Assembly (NCBI GenBank): GCA_022457155.1
Contig: JAJGOT010000457.1
Coordinates: forward strand, 434,001-498,000
DNA: 64,000 bases
Source of the DNA: Cladopsammia gracilis
Taxonomy: Eukaryota > Cnidaria > Anthozoa > Scleractinia > Dendrophylliidae
Reading direction: 5' to 3'
The stretch's first letter is position 1; the number at the start of each line of letters is the position of its first letter. Below, one piece after another: positions 1 to 10,004 of the stretch. The notes beneath the pieces are model-generated. The model worked only from the letters and a program-made list of their open reading frames with translations, was not told the origin of the DNA and made no database searches. The translations under genes were made by a program, and so were the position numbers.

Positions 1-337
1 AAAATTCGACAATAAAAAATGGGGTTCACCGAGTCATTTTTGAGTTTACACTTAAAGCTAAAATTAAGGGTGTTTTCAGCACGTAATATTGTTGCTATAG
101 TGACATAGTGTAACAAAAATGATAACAACATGTTCATCAATCATTGGGCATTCGTTTGATATCATGATTGTAGCATCAACTGATAAAGAGTGGTTTTAAT
201 GACCCATCAAAATCTAAGTCTTGGAAAGTGCTGGAAACTGTTGGGAGCCACCTTAATACACCCTGATGCTTCTCAACTAATTCCTGCCATGCCATGCTGG
301 CTATATCGCATTTCTTGTCCAAGTCAATGATGCTTGT

Positions 338-535
338 GTGTTGACAGGAAGTGTCAAAATGAACTAACAAGAGGGTATATCAGGAGCTGGTATACCAGAA
401 TCCTTTTGTTAAGAATGTTTACAGGCTACGCGCACACACCTCTCCCCAGTCTCCCCCATTTTCCCCACTTATTCGTGTGCCGGTTTTTAGTTGCTCCCTA
501 CCTCCACAATTTTAACACCTGGAACAGGCTATAGT
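338..535. mobile_element. relic end of the long-TIR element found at 23.4-24.4 kb
   Basis: This stretch matches, in order, the reverse complement of about 23365-23560: an AGTGTC segment, a GGTATACCAG segment, TTTTGTTAAG, TGTTTACAGGC, a pyrimidine-rich stretch, and finally CCTGGAACAGGCTAT at the outer end. It is therefore a decayed terminal part of the same element family. No second end is seen here, so the copy is truncated. Confidence 0.55.
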
Positions 536-651
536 AACAAAGATGCCTCTTACAAATTACTACTAACAGTTAAGGGTCAAGCTGTGGATTACGTGTATCT
601 CATGATTGCACTCAAATCACAATTACACCTGGATTACAATTTTCCACTTAC

Positions 652-837
652 TTTTGTATCCTGTCTGCACTCAGGGCAAGTTATAACATGATCAGATGCT
701 TGTTTCTTCACCAGTTTCACCAGGCATTGTTTACAGTAAGTGTGCAGACATGGAAGAACCTTTGGTTCCTTAAACTGTTCCATGCAGATAGCACAAGTTA
801 GTCGCTCATTAACCTCTTCAGGTGCAGCACAGGCCAT
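652..837 (-). CDS. RING-finger (TRIM-type) first coding exon, partial gene
   Basis: The exon starts at an ATG (835-837) and encodes 62 residues, ending at a clean donor (AAA|GTAAGT). Residues 17 onward form a C3HC4 RING: CAIC, then C-L-H-T-Y-C-K-Q-C, then CPEC, with the usual spacing of TRIM E3 ubiquitin ligases, where the RING sits at the N terminus. The RING binds two zinc ions and recruits E2 enzymes. A splice acceptor lies just upstream of the ATG (TTTTTAG near 849), so a 5' non-coding exon is likely. No B-box, coiled coil or NHL exon is visible leftwards, so the rest of the gene must lie beyond base 1. RING identity is read from the sequence; the TRIM assignment is inferred from the N-terminal position. 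Confidence 0.75.
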
Positions 838-2209
838 TGTTAGTCTAAAAAGTAAATCACAAATCAAAAAAGATACCAATTCCGCATTTTTAACTTCTAA
901 AAGGCAATCTGAATGGGCCTTTATTATAAATTGTACATACTAAAAGAAGCCCAACCATGTGTGGAATCAACCAAAAACAATACAATTGGAAATTTTGCAA
1001 AATCAAGCTACCATTTACACTTCTGTTGAACCCCTAGTTTGATATGCGCTCATTTGACAGGCATTCTTGATTTAAGTTAGCTAAAACGATGTGAAAGTAC
1101 CACACAGACAAATTATTCAATACTGGCGGAAGATCGAGCACGGAGATCGTGTAGTTAGTTGTTTGCTGACAAAATCTTTAACCATTTAAGTTTACTGTAG
1201 CTTTTACTGTTAATGCTTACAGTAAATAGCCAAGAAGTGTTCAGGAAGAAAATGAACTTACTATTTTGTGGAAAAGATGTGAATTCTTCAGAAAAACTGC
1301 AAATTAGTTACTTCAAGGTTCACCAAGGAAGTTCCAACATCGCGTGAGACAATGGCCGCTAGGCGTTCTGGGTGTTTTCCTTTTTCCATGCTCCTCGCGC
1401 GCTTTACGACTCGCGAATCCGGTTTTACAGCCGCCCCCCTCCTGTACACAGGCTAATCAAATGACAAGCATTAATTTTCTGTTTCTCCTCATCTTTATAT
1501 CTCACCGTTAAGTGGCCTGTGAACTTCCGTTCTAAGTATTTTCTTTTTTGTATTTAAACTTGTAACAGGAGCTCCTACTTTTTAATCCAGATCTGTCGGT
1601 ACTCTTGACTTGGTATTAAATAGCTATAAGTAAAACAAAAACAAAACAAAACTTGTAATTGTTCTTATTTAGGTCTGTTGGCTTTCCTGTACTGCTGATT
1701 TGAACTGATAGCCTGGTAAAAATAACGACAAATTCAATCATTCCTTGTTTCCTTAGCGATTTTTCAGCATAAGTCACGCAAGTGTTTACCCTGGCTACAG
1801 AGGTCCGTTCTCTAAACACAGGAGCCCAAGAGTCAGGAGGGCTCCTACAAGAATAAAATAAATCGAATAAACGGTTCACTGAGAAGAAGCTCTCGAGACG
1901 GTTCATTTCTGCTTTTTCACTTGATCAGCGACGCGTAGAACAAAGGGCATGACGTCAATTCCCCCGAGGTCACCTTACAGTGTAAGTCCATCGGTTCTGT
2001 CACGATGCAGGTGATGGGTTCTAACCTGACTGAAAGCACGCTCCATTTCACTGACGCAATGATAAACAGTGGATATCAAGTGTATGAGGTTGCATGCAGC
2101 TACAAATGTAACACGTCAGGAAATAACCCGAGTTATTTCACGAGATAAATGCGTGTGCAGCTGACGGAAAGCAACCCAATCAACAAAATTCTTCAGAAGT
2201 GATTGAGAA
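838..2209. other. no gene recognised; possible 5' regions of two flanking genes
   Basis: Between the RING exon and the Rab-like ORF, which diverge, no ORF with protein-family character is seen. The stretch probably holds the upstream regions of both genes. Confidence 0.4.
1950..1957. promoter_or_regulatory. CRE-like palindrome TGACGTCA upstream of the Rab-like ORF
   Basis: A perfect TGACGTCA lies 253 bp before the Rab-like start codon, and a second one overlaps the start codon region (2211-2218). Such octamers bind CREB/ATF factors. Two copies this close to one intronless ORF are suggestive only. Confidence 0.25.
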
Positions 2210-3079
2210 ATGACGTCAGTTGAGGTCGCAGCAAGTTCGACCAAAGAATTAAAAGTCTTGCGCATGGATGAAAAGGCGGTCGCGGAATCCGCCGCCGATC
2301 CGGAGGAAGGAAGGGAGGTGTTGCACACGGTTGAAATGGAGGTCGCGGATGCAGCCGAAGCAGTAGACGGGAAAGTGATGAAGAAACGAGTGACTTTTTT
2401 GGAAATGAAAACGTTCAAGAAAAACGTCCGTTCAATATCACAGTTTGAACGCTTGGAAGAGACCACTGAATTGGACCCATTGAAAATCATCTGTGTAGGT
2501 AACTATACAGGTGGGGTGCGAGCGAAGGGTGTTTTTATCAAGGATTATCTTGGAATTAAACCTGCATTGAGAACCCATCCTTTCACCTGCATTGACTTTT
2601 ATTTACAAAGAGTAGATTGGCGGCGCCGTGGAAACTTAAAAAGCCACTATTCCATAGTTCTCCAACTTTGCGAAATTTCCGAAACGGAGCGATTTTCTGC
2701 CATGACCAAGGTGTTCTTCCAGCATAGTCAGGGTGCTTTGGTGTTCTGGGGACCCCAAAATCCTTCATCGCTTGCTGGAGCGGTGCAATGGAGATCAAAG
2801 ATCGCACAAGAAGTTTGTTCTCCGATTCCTTGCGTTTTAGTGACAGAAAATATTAAGGATTCGTGTGAAAATTCAGTGCAGTGGATTGGACCCGGGAAGA
2901 TATTTGAGAGCAAGTTGGCGCTGAGTCAATTTTGTAAAGATCACGGCTTTGTGGGTCATTTTGAGATCACGTTTCGTGATTGGGAATCTGGCGAAAAAAG
3001 CGTTTTCGGACAAGCTGTGAACTGCCTTCTTGATGAAATTTTGCAGAACGATGAAAAGAAAGACAATACTTGGATTTAA
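2210..3079 (+). CDS. intronless Rab32/38-like protein lacking GTPase motifs (pseudo-Rab)
   Basis: This is an uninterrupted 289-residue ORF; an in-frame TGA lies two codons before the ATG, so the start is well bounded. Residues 1-88 are acidic and show no domain. Residues 91-278 follow the Rab32/38 fold segment by segment: KIICVG (beta 1), CIDFYLQRVDW (beta 2/3, Rab32-like), a QLCEISETERF stretch where Rabs have WDIAGQERF, SAMTKVFF, GALVFW, SPIPCVLV, then SQFCKDHGFVGHFEITFRD, matching the Rab32 FCKEHGF region. No GKS/GKT P-loop remains (residues 97-107), the DxxGQ triad is changed (154-162), NKxD is replaced around 212-217, and the SAK motif reads TFR (254-256). There is no C-terminal cysteine for prenylation. 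Lack of introns suggests a retrocopy that stayed open. It probably cannot bind GTP normally; a scaffold role is inference. Alternative: a recent pseudogene that has not yet gained stops. Confidence 0.7.
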   Translation: MTSVEVAASSTKELKVLRMDEKAVAESAADPEEGREVLHTVEMEVADAAEAVDGKVMKKRVTFLEMKTFKKNVRSISQFERLEETTELDPLKIICVGNYTGGVRAKGVFIKDYLGIKPALRTHPFTCIDFYLQRVDWRRRGNLKSHYSIVLQLCEISETERFSAMTKVFFQHSQGALVFWGPQNPSSLAGAVQWRSKIAQEVCSPIPCVLVTENIKDSCENSVQWIGPGKIFESKLALSQFCKDHGFVGHFEITFRDWESGEKSVFGQAVNCLLDEILQNDEKKDNTWI

Positions 3080-3339
3080 TGAAATTGCGCAAATAGAGCG
3101 CGAGAGCTCAAGTATTAATACGGCGTTCATAATGTCATCATCAAAATTACATAAATGGTCACGTTTCCATGTTATCGAGCATTTAGAGCAGCTTTACTGA
3201 CCAGGTTCATCTCATCAAGTTTAAAAAAATAACGGGAAAATAATCTAGAGTTTATTCAACCCTACATTATATTTTTTGTCTCAAACCTAATCCTTTTATA
3301 AATTTGCTTTGTCATGAAATCCCTAGCCAAAATAAGTTG

Positions 3340-3546
3340 TTATTCTTTATGTAAGTGTGCACATTGCGCAAGGTGCACGCATACATGATGATCATCTGTT
3401 GGTTCACACTTGGTGGTCGCCGGAAAAGGGTTGGCATGCACACTCGCCACAGGAGGAACACCATACGGTAACCCTGGAATATCATAAGTTCCATGCATTG
3501 CCAGCTGCGCTTTGCAAAATGAGCTTATAACCGATAGAAACGTCAT
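3340..3546 (-). CDS. possible small secreted protein, 68 residues
   Basis: An ORF starting at an ATG (3544-3546) encodes a hydrophobic N terminus (FLSVI core) followed by a Pro/His-rich tail with three cysteines (CEPTDDHHVCVHLAQC). This looks like a short secreted peptide or the last exon of a longer gene; the frame is open for 25 codons upstream. No family is recognised and no splice sites were established. It may be chance. Confidence 0.2.
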   Translation of the reverse strand: MTFLSVISSFCKAQLAMHGTYDIPGLPYGVPPVASVHANPFPATTKCEPTDDHHVCVHLAQCAHLHKE

Positions 3547-3624
3547 TAGGGTGCCAATTTTGACAAGTGGGAAATCAAGCTTAGAAACCCAGCTAATGCT
3601 TGTTCCGAAGTTAACGAGCACGTT

Positions 3625-4620
3625 CGTCTGTCATCTTCATGAGTGCTTGTTTGAGCGTAGTGGCTGAACAAGTAATTACTTTGTACTATCACGGCCATGA
3701 AATCACATTTTCTTATCTTGTCTTTGCTTTTTCTCTAGTTTTTTAAAAGAGTTGCAATGGAGTGTAACGTCACATGCTTACTGATCACGTGCGTGCTGCA
3801 TGCTTGGCGTGATTTGAGCTGAGTCAGTGGGCAACAATTTCGAGGCAGTGAGGCAGTGTGTCTCAGTTTTATATTACGACCAGTGCGAAAAATAATTTAA
3901 TAATAACAAAAAAATATGCCATTTTGGCAAAGAACACACGCTAGGTCCTAAAAAAAGACAATTTCTGAATTAAAAAGCCTTTCCTTGTTGTCGATGTGCT
4001 CTGTTTGTTGTTTGTGATTTGACACAGTTTTAGCCCACTTAAACTTAAATACACCATTATATCAGTATAAATAGAAGTTCTGATGCAAGGGAAGAAATTA
4101 TCATTCCAGCAGTGCATCATTACTCAGGTAGTAATATAGATCAGTGTAATAAATTATCGTACTTATTTTTTGTGTAACTATAGCAAAATGACTTAGACAG
4201 TGTTTTTTTTTCTGCTTGCAATTTTCTTAGTTTTCTTTTTGTAAGATGTGTTATTGCTTTTGCCATGCCCCGCCTGGATTAGCTTCGTAGCTATTTGCGG
4301 GACAATCAATATTGTTCTATTTTGATTGTTGTTAATAAATTGTTTATTTTTTTTATCACTGATCGTCCAATTGGCGCCCTTCATGCCATCCCCGTCATTT
4401 ATATTTGGGATTCTCCTCCCCCTCCCCCTGGGTTACTTGGGAAGGAGAAGCGTTGTGTGACGACCTAAATCACGGCTGGTTCGGAGACTACTTATGCAGA
4501 GGTAGCTTCATCGGAGTCCGTTTCCCCATGTGGGGAATAGGGCGGGATAAGTGGTCGTTTGCCCGAGGTTAACAACAACAGAAATATTCAAACCACAGGC
4601 ATTGAAAATGGTCGCGGTCA
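3625..4620. other. AT-rich stretch, nothing recognised
   Basis: No ORF with protein-family character, no RNA gene and no inverted-repeat element was found. It contains short A/T homopolymers and a C-rich patch near 4410-4430. Confidence 0.4.
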
Positions 4621-4624
4621 CTAG

Positions 4625-4990
4625 GAGTGGTGTTCGTTTATAAGAACTTCAATTACTAATTGATTTGACAAGAAAAAGTCTTGTACTTTTTACAATCCAT
4701 CTTGGTCAAAACCCCTAACATCGTTCACCGCTTTTTCACACCGAAACGGCAGACAGCTTTCCCCCTTTTTCTGCCCAGTTGGCAAAATATAACCTATTTT
4801 AAATTGCCATCATTTATACCGCCCTCCGCCAGACCAAACTCAGGAAATTGCCGTTTTTTACATCGATCGTCCAGGCCTTGCGGTTCCCCTACAGCTAAAC
4901 GGGGACCAATTCGCAATCCTAACTACGGTTCGAAGGGGAAAGGAATCATGGTGATTGTGCTGGTTTTGGTCAAAATTGTACTGACTTAAT
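4625..4990 (+). repeat. dispersed repeat R2, copy 1
   Basis: About 365 bp closely match 30135-30500 in the same orientation, starting around TTGATTTGACAAG, through AACATCGTTCACCGC, to GGTCAAAATTGTAC. Both copies contain partly open frames but differ by small indels, so it is a decayed repeat or pseudogene, not an active gene. Confidence 0.65.
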
Positions 4991-5559
4991 AACCAGATAC
5001 CACGCAGCTCTTTACAACCTCTAATTTCATTGGATCTGTAATATCACACAGCTCTATTGTTTTTAGGGCTAGGATCCATTGTTGTGTTGTTTGTTCTATT
5101 GTTATCTCAGCAAATCAGAGAAGACCTTGTAAGAGCTGCGTACTGCCAGAGCAATTAGTGCTTTTGCTGACACACGAAATGCTCAGTCAAACAATAAGAG
5201 AAAAAAAAACGAGTAATTTATCGAAAGGGGAACATGTCGCTCATGCGCTTTCAAGACACAATCCGCGGTAGGAAAAAAGATGGCGACTGGTACATTTACC
5301 CATAATTCTTAGCGCACAAAAATATTAACAACGTTCATAAAAATGCAACGAAAAGTTATAAAATCTTCAAACCTAGTCTACACATTGTCCTTATTACTGG
5401 AACAAATATTGTAAAAATTTGGCTTTCTTTGTGCCTTATGTGCTGTGTTAGGTCCGCAAGGTATTGTGGTAAAATGAACAGCGCCACCTTTTTTCCTACG
5501 GTGGATTAAGAAAGACCTTTAAAAAATTTAAACTGGGAATTTTTTCCAGTTGCAATCCA

Positions 5560-6540
5560 TTTGTATCCTGACCATCCGCAGCCAAAGATAATTAATAAGT
5601 GTCATTTTACTCGTGCAGTAATTGGTAATTGGTAACAAAACCCGAGGATTATTTTTCGGCTTTCAGTGAACAAATACTGACTATTTTTTCAATAAGGTTT
5701 TCAAAACGATGCTCAAAATCAGTGACAATACTCCGCCTAGGTAGGGTATAAAAGGGAAAGTCCCGGAGACCCAGCCACCGGGGAAGGAAAGAGAGTACTG
5801 CAAACGCTCTATTAAGACCCCCAGGGGGGCTTATTTATTTTCAGTCTTTCCAGAGGGGGAGGCTTAATAGAGAACTCTCTCTCTCTCAACTTGAAAAGAA
5901 AGTATTGCAACTGTCCAGTAGGAAATTGGAAGTTGGAAATGTTGAGATCAAGAGAAAAATGTGATTCTAACCCGATCTAAGTGGTTGTGTCTTCCGTGGT
6001 TTTGTGGGGGGAGAGGGATGGGGAGTTTAATAAATAGCGGGGCTTATTGGAAACTTAAAGCTCAAGAGGGGGCTTATTAAAGATGGGGGAGGGACTTAAT
6101 GGAGCTTTCACAGTAATTCTGACTTATGATAAACCACAGCCTGATACGTAACTGCAAACCCTTTATTAGAACGGTATTTCAGTCAATTACAATTATTTCA
6201 TTACATCTTGTAATGATCATTTGGTGATCGCAACTTCTGCAACACCAAAAAAATCTACAATACACACAAGATTCAGGGGAGAGAACTTGAGGTTGCTCTT
6301 TTTACCTTACCCCCGCACGAAAGGGTAGGATAAATCAAGCCATAGGCCCAAGCAATCCACTCCTCCCCCAAAGTTGGGAACGTCCAGGGGTGCTTATGCA
6401 GCAATGGACTTAAAGTCCCTAATCTCTTGAATTCTTTTTTCCGGGCGGGCTCCGGGCGGGCGCGATGTACGCATAAGAGAAAATTCAACGACGTCATGAA
6501 TCCGCGCCAAAAAAAATCACGCAAGCGGAATGATGTGGAC
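5560..6540 (+). repeat. dispersed repeat R1, copy 1
   Basis: This stretch matches 35975-36930 in the same order: CCCGAGGATTATTTTTCGGC, the AACTCTCTCT segment, TTTTGTGGGGGGAGAGG, TGATAAACCACAGCCTGAT, and the TAAATCAA...CTAGGCCCA-type segment. With R2 it flanks a larger element; here the interior present at 30-36 kb is missing. Confidence 0.6.
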
Positions 6541-6977
6541 AGAAGGAGAAGATAATCTCAAGACCTTTTTCTTAAAATACATAAATTCTATTTATCCAAC
6601 AATCAAGTTCACCCACGAATATTCAAATTCTTCTAACCAGGTACTTCCCTTCCTTGACCTATGGTACGTATGGCGAATATCGCCGGATACTTAGCCGACG
6701 AGGCCGTAGAATTAGGCGATGTTGCACAAGCTTGAGCACTATAACTGTTTTATAATTCAACACATTGATAACAAATCACAGTTTCCAGAAAAATTCATTG
6801 AGAGATAAAACCTTTTATTAACTAAAAAGGCTTACAACAATATTTTACCTCTCGCCATTTCTTGCACAACGAACAGCGAATGCCGAAAATTTTGTCAAGC
6901 TAAAATTAATTTAGCCTAGAGAATTTGAGAGTTTCTACGACGCGACGGATTTACTGAGCATTGTTCTTTGATGACTC

Positions 6978-7042
6978 TTATGTTCCAACCATCTTCTCTG
7001 TGAGGCGAATTCCAGGTTTTTGTTTGACAAAGCTAGTTTGAT
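6978..7042 (-). CDS. gene B terminal exon with premature stop
   Basis: Acceptor TTTGCAG|AT followed by 20 codons nearly identical to gene A exon 58268-58498 (QTSFVKQKPGIR...EKMVG), then ACA TAA where A has AAA TAC. A second stop follows 12 codons later and similarity to A fades, so this is where the duplicated copy breaks. Confidence 0.7.
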
Positions 7043-9955
7043 CTGCAAACAATATTATTGCACTGTGTTACAAAACGATCTGATACTAACATATTTAATA
7101 ACAATCTAGACATCGACAGTTCTTGCACAGCCATTAAAATAAGGATTATCATTTACGTTCCATTGAATCTGGGACTCAAAAACATTTCTGGTGTTTGATA
7201 TAAGATCTGAATCACAGGAAACGTTTTCATCAATATCACTGTTTTTCTCTTGTTTCTGGCTGTCTGCAGCGGACACCTCTATAGTGCGGAACATGGTAGG
7301 CTGGACCTGGCCTTCACTTGCTTATCTGTAACTAATCTCTCTATAAGGCAGAAAACTCTATACCCCCCAGGTGGGGGGGGGGGGGGGGCGGTACTCCCCG
7401 AAAATTTGGGTTGGAGTGTGCGGCACGCTTCTTAAAACCTTTACCCTATTTCAGACCAAAATATGCGATTTCCCCTACCCTATTTCAGACCTGGCCCAAA
7501 TTCGATACCCTATTTCAGATCAGAACCTTAAATCGATACCTGCCCAGGAACTCCAGGAAGTGCTTTCATTTGCGTAAACATTTGAAGAGGGTTTCTAAAC
7601 CCCGATGTTAATCAAACCACATTTCTCAAGGGATGAAAAAAGTAGCTTCTTCTAAAAACCATACCCAATTCCAGACCAGAGTGGGCAAACCATACCCTAT
7701 TTCAGACCAAAATGGTCAAAATCTATACACTATTTCAGACCATACCGGTTTGAAAACCATACCCTTTTGGGCCGCACATACCTAATGTATATAGCAGATA
7801 TAAGGGAGTAACCCCCCGGGCTCTATACGCGGACAGCTGCAGCTCGTCCCGAGGGTGGTCAGCTTATGGACCATTCACTGGATACATTAAATATTCATTC
7901 ATTCATGAATATTTACATTTATTTGCACTCCCCCTTGTGAATACTCAGGAATTCATGATGCACACTCATGCATTAATTTCAAATACTGTGATGAGCCTCA
8001 AGTAATACATTCAACTGAATATTGCTGTACAAAATCCAGTACACGGATGTTTTAGTGGCTCACCAAGTGGCTTGAATGTGTTATAGTCTATATGCCATCC
8101 TTCTCTTTCAGCAAGAAGCCGCAAACAGCGCTCCGCCAGGCAGGAAATTGTAAGGGTGGGATTAACACTCACAGCCATTGGAATAATTGCCCCATCTACA
8201 ACATAAAGTCCTTCCAGAACTTGGTCAGAATCACCTAAAATAACACACCCGAAAAAAAGACAAAGACATTATTTCTGCATCCAATAAATAGTTTGGAGTG
8301 GGTAATTTTTGCTCATAATATATATTTATGCACACTTTATTTGGTCCTGCAAAATCCTCATAATCACCTCGATCTATAATACAAACTCTCCATCGAATAT
8401 GGACAATGGACCGTAAATTGTGGCCACAAAGAGAAAATTAACTAATAAAAACGTAACCTCTGTATTACGGACACTACACTGAGGACAGTTTTCAGAAGGG
8501 TAAAAGACAATTTTCAAACTTGTAATTGCATCCAAGAGAACATGTTGCATCGGATAAGATTCTTTCAGTTAGAAGAACAAAATTGTCTCAAGTGTTTTCT
8601 CAATAAAAGCTGTTTGTACTTTACATTGTAAATGTTACAATGTACATTCCATTATGGATCGTTGCATAATTATATATTTCTTTATCTTTGAATACAATAG
8701 ACTGCAATGATTATGAACAAGATAATTTGCATTAAGCGAAACAAACATTAAAATTAATACCACAGTAACCAAACGTTTCGGCCATTTGGAAGCAACTGGA
8801 AGCCTTTAAATGATGTCATACTCATGACATCTATAACACGGACACACCTCTCTAAATGCTTCTTTTATGTTCATATTAGAGAGGTTCCATTGTAGTTATA
8901 ACCTGGGTATTATATTAGGGGTTCTCTCGCAGCATGCTTTCGTGCGAAGTCGAGACGCGAGAAAAGCCTGTTGCACCAAGGGACTAAAGGTTTTGCTATT
9001 TTCAAGAATTGATTACATTTAAGGTGGTCAGACACGACGGGTCATGTAGCAGGGACATGTCAGGCGCAGCGACATGTAGCAGCGACAAAACTTTGTGTAG
9101 TACACACTGAAGGACATGTAGCAGGGAGTGTAGCAGGGACATGTAGCAGGAAAAAAATCATAGCGCTTGCACACCACATGAAAATGTCGCGGGGACATGT
9201 CTCAGGGACATGTTGCAGCGACACGTCCCCTCGTGTAAGCTGATACCATCATAGTGCAACACCAATCTTGGGGAATTTTTTTCTCCGCGATATGTCTCAC
9301 GGAGATCAACTTGTTGAACTTCATGGGACACGTCGCGGGGACAAAATGTTCCCAAAATTGGTGTTGCACAATTATGATAGTATCAGTTCACACGAGGGGA
9401 TGTGTCGCTGCAACATGTCCCTGAGACAAGTCCCCGCGACATTTTCATGTGGTGTGCAAGCGCTATGAATTTTTCCGTGCTACATGTCCCCGCTACACTC
9501 CCTGCTACATGTCCCTCAATGTGTACTACACAAATTTTTGTCGCTGCTACATGTCGCTGCGACATTTCCTGCTACATGACTGACCACCTTTAAACACTGT
9601 TCATACTGTTTACCATCAAAAACTTGTCCAGCATGATTTACCACCGCAGTTCGTCCAGATTCCCCCATGGGACAGCCACCAATAGGATGTGCTGAGGCGA
9701 CACTTTTACCAAGAGCATAAGTCCATATGGGGTTCTTCACAAATGTCCCTATGAGCCCTTTGGTGACTTTTTTCATTGCGTGATTTACGGTCATAAAGTT
9801 CTTCTCATATCCAACTCTGTCCCAGGTGATGTCAACACTGTCGTTGTTTTTGTTATAAGTGATGACACCACCTGCGTCGTCATAACTCATGCCCAAGTAA
9901 GCCAGAGTATTGTCAATCGCTTCCCCTCTTAATTCCTAAATGACAAAAATGAGAG

Positions 9956-10004
<49 letters not shown>

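Noticed and set aside
176..370. 64-codon minus-strand ORF next to the RING exon, considered as the next exon
   Set aside because: Its start lies in a relic of the MULE-like element and its phase does not match the RING exon donor.
9158..9593. Overlapping ORFs with MSLRHVPATF-like repeats
   Set aside because: They come from the inverted arms of the 566-bp MITE; the same peptide appears on both strands.
9596..9613. Open frame continuing past the gene B donor (KQYEQC)
   Set aside because: The GATG|GTAAAC donor joins in phase with GTGATTCTGACC and gives the conserved GMC sequence; the extra codons are intron.
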